Program-made: the position numbers and the translations under genes
Notes under the pieces: generated by a model
Database searches by the model: none
Told to the model about the DNA's origin: nothing
The model's input: only the letters and a program-made list of their open reading frames with translations
Shown: piece by piece, positions 7,636 through 15,739 of the stretch
How the letters are laid out: each line of letters starts with the position of its first letter
Numbering within the stretch: the stretch's first letter is position 1
IMG/VR virus record: IMGVR_UViG_3300048547_000202
Location: 1-32,598 of that record
Length of the DNA: 32,598 nucleotides
Direction: 5' to 3' (one strand)
DNA from: a virus

Positions 7636-8919
7636 ATGGCTACAGCAGGTGCATTGACAGGACTGACAGGCGAGACAACTGAAGAGGAGTCTGTGCCTGT
7701 TGAATATGGCGTTTTCCAAAACACTGCAGTCACTCAAGATCCCAACATTGACCTCCAAACAATGTATGGAACTGCGGCTGTCCCAACTCTGACTTGGGTG
7801 ACCCAGATCCAAACAGGTGAGCGGAGCTTTGATCCTAGTAGCCAGTTCGACAACTCGATGCTTGAGGATTATCAAAAGCTAGTCGACTCTCAAGGCCAAC
7901 CAACAGGCATGATGGGTCCAGGACAGATCAGCAAGCAAGTCACCGGAGACACTTTGAGCCAGCTGGGGCAGACAGTTGGAGCTTCCGCAGGAGCAGCTTT
8001 GGTTGATCCATATATGTCTGGGGATTCTGGGGCCAAGCTGTTAGCAGGAGCCAAAGGTGCATTCAAAGATCTTCCCTCCGAGTTAGTTGCGGACAGCACC
8101 AAGGCAGGTTACAAAATTTTAGAGACTGGATTGTCTGACAATGCAGTTTATTACCCAGAGCTTTCGAACAAAGCAACAGCCGCAGCAACTGGCAATGAGG
8201 CTGCTTATAATGCACTCAAAGACAGCTCAGAAGTTGTCAATGGCAGGAGAGTTTATGAGGCTGGTGCGCTTGACAAATTGCCGGAAGGTGTTGAAAGCAA
8301 CATAGCCGCAGAAGCAATAACATCATCTTCAACAGCCCCAACATTCTTCGAAGGTGTGGGCAACAGGCTTTGGGGCGAAGGTGCCAAGGCCAACTGGAGT
8401 GCGGCTGGTGGGGCTGGTTTGGCAGCTTTCGGAGTCAACCTGCTCATGGGCAAGAAGCCCAAAGAGGCAGCTAAGTCTGCAGGAGCTTCTGCTATCGGGA
8501 TGGCTCTCGGAAATGCTATACTTCCAGGACTCGGTGGAGTTGTTGGCAGCATGCTGGGTGGTGCTTTGGGTGGCAGGGTAATATGCAATGAGCTGATGCG
8601 CCAAGGCTTGATGGACAGGCAGAGTGTGATCCTTGACTATCGATTCACGAGAGACTATCTTTCCCCGCAGCACGTCAATGGATATCACGTTTGGGCAGTG
8701 TGGATGGTCAAGCAGATGCGCAAAGGTCGCTTTGTCGGTTTGTGGAAACACCTAGCCCAACACAGGTCGAATGAGATTGCTTACATATATGGCCAGAGAA
8801 CCAAGCCAGACTATCTAGGCAAGATTTACCGGAAGATATTAGAACCAACATGCTGGGTTGTTGGCGCGTTCACAAAAAAGACAGACTGGTCTGTTCTTTA
8901 CAAAACCAAGGAGGCTTAG
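7636..8919 (+). CDS. probable internal/ejected virion protein
   Basis: A 427-aa protein in three parts. Residues 1-250 are Ala/Gly/Ser-rich and acidic. Residues 256-313 form a strongly hydrophobic Gly/Ala stretch (GLGGVVGSMLGGALGG) that could insert in a membrane. Residues 315-427 form a compact, Trp/Tyr/Arg-rich domain beginning RVICNELMRQGLMDRQS. Versions of this C-terminal domain follow Gly-zipper-like segments in many marine phage virion proteins. A membrane-active protein delivered with DNA is plausible. The following gene starts at the very next base. Function is inferred from composition and position. Confidence 0.55.
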   Translation: MATAGALTGLTGETTEEESVPVEYGVFQNTAVTQDPNIDLQTMYGTAAVPTLTWVTQIQTGERSFDPSSQFDNSMLEDYQKLVDSQGQPTGMMGPGQISKQVTGDTLSQLGQTVGASAGAALVDPYMSGDSGAKLLAGAKGAFKDLPSELVADSTKAGYKILETGLSDNAVYYPELSNKATAAATGNEAAYNALKDSSEVVNGRRVYEAGALDKLPEGVESNIAAEAITSSSTAPTFFEGVGNRLWGEGAKANWSAAGGAGLAAFGVNLLMGKKPKEAAKSAGASAIGMALGNAILPGLGGVVGSMLGGALGGRVICNELMRQGLMDRQSVILDYRFTRDYLSPQHVNGYHVWAVWMVKQMRKGRFVGLWKHLAQHRSNEIAYIYGQRTKPDYLGKIYRKILEPTCWVVGAFTKKTDWSVLYKTKEA

Positions 8920-9213
8920 ATGGCCGAACAAATGCCTGATATGCGTGGAGCGAATATGGATGCTGGAATGGATCCGAGAGCACGCGAAGCGATGATGCAG
9001 CCGGACGAAGAGATCGCAGCAGTTCTTTTGGCTCGATTGTCGAACATGTCTCCTGAGGAGCTTGGTCGTCTGGACGAAGCGATCACCCCTGAAGTTGCTC
9101 GGATCCTAATAAAGTTGATCCCAGAGCTGGCGCAGCTTATAGAAGCGGTTGAAGGGCAACAAGCAGCTCCGCAACAAGCAGCTCCGCAGATGGGTGCTTT
9201 GGGCGGTATGTGA
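8920..9213 (+). CDS. small acidic helical virion-cluster protein
   Basis: A 97-aa protein beginning directly after the previous stop. The N-terminus is Met/Asp-rich. The core (about residues 29-78) is helical with MSPEELGRLDEAITPEVARIL and a leucine-rich amphipathic helix. The tail has a duplicated QQAAPQ segment and ends GALGGM. Acidic helical proteins of this size occur in the virion clusters of marine phages; a scaffold or minor virion role is possible. Its TGA overlaps the start of the acetyltransferase gene (TGATG). Confidence 0.55.
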   Translation: MAEQMPDMRGANMDAGMDPRAREAMMQPDEEIAAVLLARLSNMSPEELGRLDEAITPEVARILIKLIPELAQLIEAVEGQQAAPQQAAPQMGALGGM

Positions 9214-9653
9214 TGGATGTTCGGAGAGCTGGGCCACTCGATATTTCGGCGATTATTGCGCTTCTTATGGAGATGCATAAAAACACCGAGATTCCCGTCT
9301 CACCGATAAGCAGTGAAAAGCTGGTCGCCAAGATCAGCGAAGCAATACACAGAGGCATAGTGTTCGTGGCGATCGACGAAAAGAACAAAATATCAGGATC
9401 AATCGGAGGAACAATCAGCACTGACTGGTGGTCTGATGAAAGGCATCTTTCTGATATGTGGTTTTATGTTTCTGAGGCCAGCCGAAAAACCAGAGTCGCT
9501 TATGAGTTAGTCAAAAATTTTATTGGTATGGCAAAAGAAGCAAAAGTTCCTGTCCGGCTGGGGCATGTTTATTCCGGCGATATGGATCGCAAAGACAACT
9601 TTTTTGAAAGACTTGGCCTAGTAAAAGCTGGGTCTTTATTCGTGGGGACGTAA
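9213..9653 (+). CDS. GNAT-family N-acetyltransferase
   Basis: A 146-aa protein. The ATG at 9213 overlaps the upstream stop (TGATG). The N-terminus MDVRRAGPLDISAIIALLMEM has the first strand-helix unit of GNAT folds. VFVAIDEKNKISGSIGG gives the central strands. WFYVSEASRKTRVAYELVKNF corresponds to the acetyl-CoA pyrophosphate loop and helix. The end, FFERLGLVKAGSLFVG, is the typical closing F-xx-GF/L motif. The usual Q/RxxGxG/A loop is degenerate (SRKTRVA). Related genes occur among virion genes of many marine phages. Substrate unknown. Confidence 0.75.
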   Translation: MDVRRAGPLDISAIIALLMEMHKNTEIPVSPISSEKLVAKISEAIHRGIVFVAIDEKNKISGSIGGTISTDWWSDERHLSDMWFYVSEASRKTRVAYELVKNFIGMAKEAKVPVRLGHVYSGDMDRKDNFFERLGLVKAGSLFVGT

Positions 9654-9654
9654 A

Positions 9655-10665
9655 ATGGGCGGCGCATGTCAAAGCACAACAACAACACTTCCTTCTTCTA
9701 GCTCAACTCTTTCGGGCACAGAGATCCCAGAGTGGGTATCAGCTGGTGGCCGCATACTTTTCGACCAAGCGATGGAGTTGGCCAAGAGCGAATATCCAGA
9801 ATACACTGGAGCAAGGATAGCGTCTTACACTGATCCGGAAACTGGCGCAGTTAGCAAGCTCACCCCAGAAGAGCAACAAGCGATGGGCATGCTTTCCGGA
9901 GACAATGCCACGAAATACCAAACTTATTTGGACACTGCTTATGATGCTGCGAAAGGTCTTGGCCAAGGTTACACCAAACAAGACTACGACACTCTCATGG
10001 GCTCTGACTTCAGCTTAGAATCAGCTCAACCTTTCTTAGACATATATCAAGGCGCAGCAGACGCAGGAGTCCGAGAGGCAGAACGGCAAACAAGACTCGG
10101 ACAGAATGATGCCAGAGCTGCAGCTGCCAGAGCAGGAGCATTCGGTGGCTCAAGGCTCGGCATACAAGAAGCTCTTTTAGGCTCAGAAGGTGCTATGGTG
10201 GCGGGTGACTTGCGAGCCAAGGCTGCAGCCGAAGGATTAGGATTCGCAGCCAGCAGGTTTGACGCTGATAGAGCTGGCAGGATGGCCGCAGAAGACAGGC
10301 AACGTCAGGCTTTCGAGACTGAAGAGGCTTCAAGAGTTCGGGAGGCAGAGGCTTTGCAGTCTTATGCTCCGATGGTACAAGGATTACAAGAACAAGCTGC
10401 AGCTGGCCTCTTAGGGGCTGGCGAGGCTCGTCGGAGGCTAGACCAGACAGCTCTTGACTTGGCATTCGCAGACTACACAGAACAAGCTCAATATCCCTAC
10501 CAGCAACTCAACTTTGCTCTCGGTGCACTCAAAGGCGTTCCGTATGAGCAGAGACAATTCTCTTTGCAGCAAGGTGAACAGACAGCTCAAGCACCATCAA
10601 TATATGGCCAAACAATCGGTGGACTAGGTTCTCTGGCCAGTGCTTATTACATGGGCAACAGATAA
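9655..10665 (+). CDS. coiled-coil internal virion protein candidate
   Basis: A 336-aa protein rich in Ala, Gln and Glu. MGGACQSTTTT at the N-terminus carries a Cys after Gly-Gly-Ala but no hydrophobic leader, so it is not a clear lipoprotein. Residues about 120-270 are long Ala-rich helices with RAGAFGGSRLGIQEALLGSE. The segment DLAFADYTEQAQYPYQQLNF near residues 265-285 is a recognisable conserved motif of a marine phage virion family, in which a helical bundle is followed by PYQQL. It sits among other large helical candidate ejection proteins. Exact role unknown. Confidence 0.6.
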   Translation: MGGACQSTTTTLPSSSSTLSGTEIPEWVSAGGRILFDQAMELAKSEYPEYTGARIASYTDPETGAVSKLTPEEQQAMGMLSGDNATKYQTYLDTAYDAAKGLGQGYTKQDYDTLMGSDFSLESAQPFLDIYQGAADAGVREAERQTRLGQNDARAAAARAGAFGGSRLGIQEALLGSEGAMVAGDLRAKAAAEGLGFAASRFDADRAGRMAAEDRQRQAFETEEASRVREAEALQSYAPMVQGLQEQAAAGLLGAGEARRRLDQTALDLAFADYTEQAQYPYQQLNFALGALKGVPYEQRQFSLQQGEQTAQAPSIYGQTIGGLGSLASAYYMGNR

Positions 10666-10674
10666 GGAGCCGAC

Positions 10675-12108
10675 ATGGAAGACGACACAATCGGAGCAGC
10701 TGGAACCAGCTACGGTGACCTTCTCGGAATGTCGCAGGGTGCTTTGGGTCGTTTGGGTGGAAAAGATTTGATGGAAGATGCCATTGAAATTGCTCGGGAG
10801 ATATCTCCTGAATACAAACCTATTGATCCTGCTCTTTTGGCTTTTCAATTCTTCACGAACATGGCAGCTGAAGCCTCCAAGCCAGGACAAACAGCTCTGG
10901 GTGCAGCTTCAACAGCCTCATTAGTCCCAGCACAATACCTGATGAAAGATGCAATGGCCAAGCGCGAAGCTGAAGCCAAGCTCCCTGCAACTGCCATCAA
11001 CATAGCCAAAGCGATCAAACCACCCAAGGCTACAGGAACAGGAACAGTCAGCACATGGACTCTTAACAAAAACATTCCTGGAATTGGTAACATAGGGGAC
11101 AGAGTAACTCTTACGAATGCAGCAGCAGCTCAAATTGCTAGCCAAGATCCAGCTGCAATTGTTAAGGCATCAACAAAACCTTTGGCTGAAAAATATCTTC
11201 AGCAGGATCGTGTCCTTTACATGAACGAAGATGATGCAAGGGCGAAGCTGGAGACATTCGGTGTTACAGAGGATGATCCTGAATTCACCACAATATTTAA
11301 ATTGATGACCACTGATGATGAAGAGCTTCTTGGCAGACCAGTAATTCAAGCAGACCAGTATGTAAGTTTTTACATCCCTAGAGCTGGGGAAGATTCTGAA
11401 TTCTCTGTTATAACAAGAGCACCAACTGGGTCAGCAGTTCCCCCAGAGGTTACTTCTCGAAACGAAGAAATTAAAAAGCTCGGAAAATTGGAGATTGACT
11501 ACATAGACAAAACCAACAGCTTGCTACCGACAATTCAAGTTGCGCTTGATACAATATATCAAAATCCAGGATTAACAGGAGTTGTTCAAAGTGCAACTCT
11601 GGATATTCGCGCAGCATTGCAGGGTGCTTTCGGCTGGTCAGATCCTGAAATTTCAGACCAACAACTTCTGAAAGCGATATCAAACAAACTCGCACCTTTG
11701 ATGCGACCTCCAGGATCTGGTTCTACCTCAGACATGGAATTCAAGGCATACAAAGAGGCTGTTCTTTCTCTTGGCAACAATGCAAAAGCTAATTACCTCA
11801 CACTGCACATGTTGAAGAAAACAACTGAAAATTCTGAAGCTGACATCAGATTAAGAAAAGAGCTTTTAATTCAAGGAAAAAGCAACAAATACATAAATGA
11901 GAGAATCAGAGAGCTTGATAAAGGCATATACAAGAAAATGCCACCACTTCAGACAACCAATGTTGCGGAGTTCCGACAGGCAAGAGATACTTTTTACAAC
12001 TCTTTGGAGAACGGTGAAGTGTTCATAAATAAAAACCCAGCCACTGGTCAGAAATTATATCCACAACAACCTACTATTATGATCAAAGGCTGGAATGGTG
12101 GAAGTTAG
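10675..12108 (+). CDS. internal/ejection virion protein candidate
   Basis: A 477-aa protein starting 9 nt after the previous stop, with an AAGGAG ribosome-binding site. It is mostly helical and Ala-rich. A compact region about residues 60-130 has hydrophobic helices (LLAFQFFTNMAAEAS). The later part contains GSTSDMEFKAYKEAVLSLG (about 344-362), a motif recurring in large marine phage proteins next to DNA-ejection candidates. No enzymatic motif such as a transglycosylase Glu-Ser pair was identified. It is probably packaged in the capsid with its two neighbours, but that rests on gene order and composition. Confidence 0.55.
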   Translation: MEDDTIGAAGTSYGDLLGMSQGALGRLGGKDLMEDAIEIAREISPEYKPIDPALLAFQFFTNMAAEASKPGQTALGAASTASLVPAQYLMKDAMAKREAEAKLPATAINIAKAIKPPKATGTGTVSTWTLNKNIPGIGNIGDRVTLTNAAAAQIASQDPAAIVKASTKPLAEKYLQQDRVLYMNEDDARAKLETFGVTEDDPEFTTIFKLMTTDDEELLGRPVIQADQYVSFYIPRAGEDSEFSVITRAPTGSAVPPEVTSRNEEIKKLGKLEIDYIDKTNSLLPTIQVALDTIYQNPGLTGVVQSATLDIRAALQGAFGWSDPEISDQQLLKAISNKLAPLMRPPGSGSTSDMEFKAYKEAVLSLGNNAKANYLTLHMLKKTTENSEADIRLRKELLIQGKSNKYINERIRELDKGIYKKMPPLQTTNVAEFRQARDTFYNSLENGEVFINKNPATGQKLYPQQPTIMIKGWNGGS

Positions 12109-12116
12109 GGGCTAAC

Positions 12117-14396
12117 ATGGATGAAGAATTGACCTTTGAAGAGCAGGTAGCAGCAGCTGATGCAGCTGAAGGAGTGTTGCCCGATGGTGCTCCATCCCAA
12201 GGGAATGATGTTGACCCAGAGACTATTGATGTAGAGGCTGAAAGGTCTTTGTTCGAGTCCATAAAAGCAATCCCATCTGCTCTGGTGGATGCCGCAACTG
12301 GTGAAGGCCAAGAGGTTGAATTCCCAGACATCCCAGAAGCCTCGGACATGGGTGGTGATGCTCCTGGATTGATTGAAGGATTGATCCCCAACATCAAAGT
12401 ATTCCTTGCCAGAGACGATGTCGGCAAGAGCGAAATAATGGAAAAGTCTTTTCAAGGTGACGAGCGTTGGGGTGGCAGATTCCAAGACAAGTTCGGCAAC
12501 CCTATGATTGTCTGGAACAAGAAGCCTTACTATGTCAACAAGCCAGGATTTTCTTCGCAAGACTTCGGAACATTCGTTGGTGAAACAATCAAGATGCTCC
12601 CAGCAGCTCTCACATCAGGGGGAGCAAATGTCCTCCAGACTATAGCCAGAGGCATTCCAATATATTCATCCACTGAAGTTGGTTCCCAGCTTTTAGAGGC
12701 TCAGATGACTCCGGAGACAACCAAGGCTAAGAAGCAGACAGCAGGTGACCTAGCCACAGACGTGGCCACTGCGACAGGTGTTGGGGTTGCCGCAGACGTT
12801 GTGTTGCCACCAGCACTCAAGCTCGCAGGCAGGGCAGCTATGGCTCCTGTCAGGGGAGCAGCTAACGTCGCTGGAGTTCAACTCCCCCGATTCATGCGTC
12901 CAACGCCGAATCAAAGCTCCCCCTACATAATGACTCAGGGCCAAAGGTCTGGTGAGTTGCCTGATACGGAAGTTGGTCAGCTGGATACTTTGGCTTCTTC
13001 GGATCTTGCACGTGAAGACATTTTGCGCAGATCAGCGGGAGTAGATGCTGGAGCCAGCGACCAACTCAGAGGATTCGACAGGCGTCAGTTGGATCAGATC
13101 CGAGGAGATGCTGAAGATCTTCGGTCTAGGATGGGCTCAGGTGATCCAATGGTCACTGGTGCGCTTGAAACTCCCACAGCAGCAGCTGAAGGCATTCAAT
13201 CAACAGCTCGAGAAACAGCTGAACGTCTCAAAGCAGAGGCTGATGCATCTTATAAAATTGTTGAAAATGCTGCTAACCAACCAGTTCTTTCTCAGCGTGG
13301 GTTGATGGAAACTGCCAGCGATGCGGTGGCGATGTTGCGCAAAGAGGTCGGCCCAGCGATGCGTGCTGAAATGCCTAATCTTTCCAAGCAGCTGAAAAAG
13401 CTAGAAAAGTTAGTCAAAATAGCTAAAAATCCAAACTTCAAAGGTGCACCGCTTAGGGCCATTGATGACTACCAAAGAGCTTTGAACCTCCAAATAGAAC
13501 AGGCTATGGCAGTTGGCGGCAATGCTTCGGAAGGTCGTGCGCTGACAATGCTCAAGAATCAGCTTAACGAAGCCTACAACACCGCAATAGAGCGCGGATT
13601 GATGTTTGGGGATCAAAGCGTAATAGATCAGCTGCAGCAATCTAGGCAGATTTACACGAAGTATATGGGCCTGACGGGGCAGCAAAGCAGCAAAAATGCA
13701 TCAGTCCGAGCAGCCAACAAGATCTTGGAAATGATTACGAACACAGAAGCCAACCCCAAGCAGGTGGTCGGGGCATTGTTCGGTCACAACAAGTTCGCTC
13801 CAGCCAATGCGGTTCCAACTGTCATCCGCAAGCTCAAGTCAATTCTCGGGGAAGGCTCCGCAGAATACCAAGAGATCATTGGGCTGATGAAAGATGCAAC
13901 TCTGGAAAGAGCTTTTGCTGGCACTGGCAGGTCTGGCGTAACAAGAACGAACATCGTGAACAATTACAAAGATGTTTTCGGCAAGAACAAAGCTGTCGTC
14001 AATGAGCTTTTCTCGAAAGAAGAGCTCGCACAGATAGCTAAGTTCCGTAATGACGTAATGCCAACTCTCTGGGCAGAGATAAAACTTAATCCTTCAGGAA
14101 CTACTCCAGCAATTTTAGGGGAGATGGGAAGACAGGGCCTTCTTAACTTTTTGTCTGGGATTCCTGGAGGTGGTGGTGCAGTCAGAGCAATCGAAGGTGG
14201 TTTCGAGGCCAGAGAAGTTCAAGCAATTGTCCGACAATACCTCGACAGAGCCAAAGCACCTCTCTTCAGCACAGCAATCCAAGCTGAAACTAAGCCAGAA
14301 GCTATCGAGACAATCAATCCTCAAAGCTCCCCAGCTTTGCAGAGCATAATTGAAGGGTTGTCCGCAGAGGATAGGGCAGCTCTGCTGTCAGAATAG
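12117..14396 (+). CDS. large internal/ejection virion protein candidate
   Basis: A 759-aa protein, the largest late gene in the window. The N-terminal 100 residues are acidic. Residues about 130-240 contain NKPGFSSQDFGTFVGETIK and Ala/Gly-rich hydrophobic helices (ATATGVGVAADVVLPPALK), a pattern common in large ejected proteins of marine podoviruses. The rest is long charged helices, including a repeated KKLEKLVKIAKN-like segment near residues 423-435. There is no obvious peptidoglycan hydrolase motif. It ends in TAG, and the next ATG follows directly. The role in DNA delivery is inferred. Confidence 0.55.
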   Translation: MDEELTFEEQVAAADAAEGVLPDGAPSQGNDVDPETIDVEAERSLFESIKAIPSALVDAATGEGQEVEFPDIPEASDMGGDAPGLIEGLIPNIKVFLARDDVGKSEIMEKSFQGDERWGGRFQDKFGNPMIVWNKKPYYVNKPGFSSQDFGTFVGETIKMLPAALTSGGANVLQTIARGIPIYSSTEVGSQLLEAQMTPETTKAKKQTAGDLATDVATATGVGVAADVVLPPALKLAGRAAMAPVRGAANVAGVQLPRFMRPTPNQSSPYIMTQGQRSGELPDTEVGQLDTLASSDLAREDILRRSAGVDAGASDQLRGFDRRQLDQIRGDAEDLRSRMGSGDPMVTGALETPTAAAEGIQSTARETAERLKAEADASYKIVENAANQPVLSQRGLMETASDAVAMLRKEVGPAMRAEMPNLSKQLKKLEKLVKIAKNPNFKGAPLRAIDDYQRALNLQIEQAMAVGGNASEGRALTMLKNQLNEAYNTAIERGLMFGDQSVIDQLQQSRQIYTKYMGLTGQQSSKNASVRAANKILEMITNTEANPKQVVGALFGHNKFAPANAVPTVIRKLKSILGEGSAEYQEIIGLMKDATLERAFAGTGRSGVTRTNIVNNYKDVFGKNKAVVNELFSKEELAQIAKFRNDVMPTLWAEIKLNPSGTTPAILGEMGRQGLLNFLSGIPGGGGAVRAIEGGFEAREVQAIVRQYLDRAKAPLFSTAIQAETKPEAIETINPQSSPALQSIIEGLSAEDRAALLSE

Positions 14397-14876
14397 ATGA
14401 TTGATCCTGTCACAGCCTTCGCTGCTGCCAATGCCGCTTTCAAAGGCGTCAAAATGCTTGTCGGTGCTGGCAGGGAAATACACGATGTTTCTCAGCAGCT
14501 TGGTGCATGGTATGGCGCAGTCGCAGACATCACTCGTGCGGAGTCCCAACGCAAAAATCCAACTTGGCTAGACAAAAAGACTCATGGCTCCGAAAACATC
14601 GAGCAAGAAGCCATGGACATCATCGTTCGAAAAAAGACTTTGCTTGAGAAAGAAAAAGAGATAAAATTTATGTTAGATTACAGGTTCGGATTGGGAACCT
14701 ATGACGAGATGCTTGGAATGCGTCGGAAGATACGCGCTGATCGGGAAGAGACAGTTTACAGAGCCATGGAGGCAAAACGTCAGATTCAGAACAATATGGC
14801 CATAGCTGCACTTTCGCTAGGGATCATATCGGTGTTAGGGGGAGGGATTTATCTTATTTACTTGGGGATCAGCTGA
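14397..14876 (+). CDS. helical protein with C-terminal TM segment
   Basis: A 159-aa protein whose ATG directly follows the previous stop. The N-terminal 30 residues are Ala-rich and hydrophobic (DPVTAFAAANAAFKGVKML). The middle is a long charged helix rich in Glu, Lys and Arg. Residues 132-157 form one clear membrane segment (MAIAALSLGIISVLGGGIYLI). Similar proteins starting M-x-DPxT and carrying a late TM anchor recur at the end of marine phage late operons. Its stop overlaps the start of the exported Cys-rich gene (TGATG), so the pair may act together at the membrane. Confidence 0.6.
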   Translation: MIDPVTAFAAANAAFKGVKMLVGAGREIHDVSQQLGAWYGAVADITRAESQRKNPTWLDKKTHGSENIEQEAMDIIVRKKTLLEKEKEIKFMLDYRFGLGTYDEMLGMRRKIRADREETVYRAMEAKRQIQNNMAIAALSLGIISVLGGGIYLIYLGIS

Positions 14877-15145
14877 TGTTAGCGAGTTTGATTGTTTCTG
14901 TGGCGTTGGCAGGAGTCGCCAACCCGACACACGTTCAATGTCACCTTTGGAAAAGAATAACAGATCCAAATACAGACCAGAAAATCTGTGTATACCGATT
15001 CACCGCAGGTTTCGGTGGGCTGGGGTATCATTACCCAACCCAAAGTTTCTCTGAGTGTCCTAAAGTTTTCAGTTGCGTTTATGAAAAGAAAGACAAACGC
15101 CCAACCCTAAATGAGATTCTTGATGGGCTGAAAGGTGGATTCTAA
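14876..15145 (+). CDS. small exported cysteine-rich protein
   Basis: An 89-aa protein. Residues 1-17 (MLASLIVSVALAGVANP) look like a short signal peptide. The mature part has four cysteines (C22, C38, C61, C67) that could form two disulfides in the periplasm. Conserved-looking elements are VQCHLWKRI, ICVYRFTAGFGGLGYHYP and CPKVFSC. Proteins of this type are common in marine phages with unknown function. It is the last late gene. Its stop overlaps the stop region of the convergent nuclease gene by 4 nt, so no terminator fits between them. Confidence 0.65.
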   Translation: MLASLIVSVALAGVANPTHVQCHLWKRITDPNTDQKICVYRFTAGFGGLGYHYPTQSFSECPKVFSCVYEKKDKRPTLNEILDGLKGGF

Positions 15146-15555
15146 CAAGCTATCACATTGGCCAATTCAATCCAATCTTCAGACGACATGTTGCCTTGCT
15201 TGTGCCATGTTGCCATTTCAACAACATCTTTCTTGGCGGGTCTTTCTAGCAGCCTTTTGCCTTTCTGGCCATCAATCAATATCATGAAGTCTCTGCCAAT
15301 GCGGAACAAGAACCAACTCTTGCCACCTTCAATGATGTGTTGTTCTGCCCAGAATGTTTGACTTGATCTCAGGCCGCTGGTGAACCTGCCTCTTTTGGCC
15401 CAGTCTTCGATATATTTCAGCTCTATCCACCCAGACTTGCCGTCCAAAATATAATGAACATCTGGCATGCCACGCATGACTCTGTTCTCAACACGGTACA
15501 TCTTCAATGGAAGGTTGTTCCGCAACAATGCCCAGAAACTGCTCTCACTCATCAT
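15142..15555 (-). CDS. PD-(D/E)XK endonuclease (resolvase/VRR-NUC-like)
   Basis: A 137-aa nuclease. The core motif is RVENRVMRGMPDVHYI followed by SGWIELKYIEDW: Asp in GMPD and the E-x-K of WIELK form the PD-(D/E)XK metal site, with Gln (SSQTFWAEQH) after it as often seen in this fold. Phage enzymes of this type act on branched or replicating DNA. The start overlaps the upstream 64-aa gene by 11 nt; two adjacent ATG codons (15555 and 15552) follow AGGAGA. It is the last gene of the operon reading from the 19.25-kb promoter. DNA substrate unknown. Confidence 0.8.
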   Translation of the reverse strand: MMSESSFWALLRNNLPLKMYRVENRVMRGMPDVHYILDGKSGWIELKYIEDWAKRGRFTSGLRSSQTFWAEQHIIEGGKSWFLFRIGRDFMILIDGQKGKRLLERPAKKDVVEMATWHKQGNMSSEDWIELANVIAC

Positions 15556-15739
15556 TATTCTCCTTGATCCATTTTTCCAGCTTAATCCTCCCGCCTGTCA
15601 AATTCTTAAAGGCTTCGTCAAGAGTTTTATTAGTAAATTCTCCTGTATCAAGCAATTCTAGCTGCGCCCTGTAGATTGCATTTAAGGCTTCTTTGACGTT
15701 CGCCGTTGTTTTATCTACAGTCATAATTTCATGATGCAT
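15545..15739 (-). CDS. small helical protein between helicase and nuclease
   Basis: A 64-aa protein. The ATG at 15739 overlaps the helicase stop (TGATG) and has GGAGGA close upstream; an ATG five codons in, at 15724, is an alternative. The sequence is helical and charged (TTANVKEALNAIYRAQLELL, ending KWIKENNDE) with no Cys or known motif. It is held between the SNF2 helicase and the PD-(D/E)XK nuclease with overlaps at both ends, so it may link or regulate them. Function unknown. Confidence 0.6.
   Translation of the reverse strand: MHHEIMTVDKTTANVKEALNAIYRAQLELLDTGEFTNKTLDEAFKNLTGGRIKLEKWIKENNDE

Noticed and set aside
3666-12990. GATACT-like -10 matches on the + strand near 3666, 11985 and 12983
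   Set aside because: All lie inside coding sequence. The 3666 match has no -35-like box at 17 nt, and the others showed nothing else that looks like a promoter.
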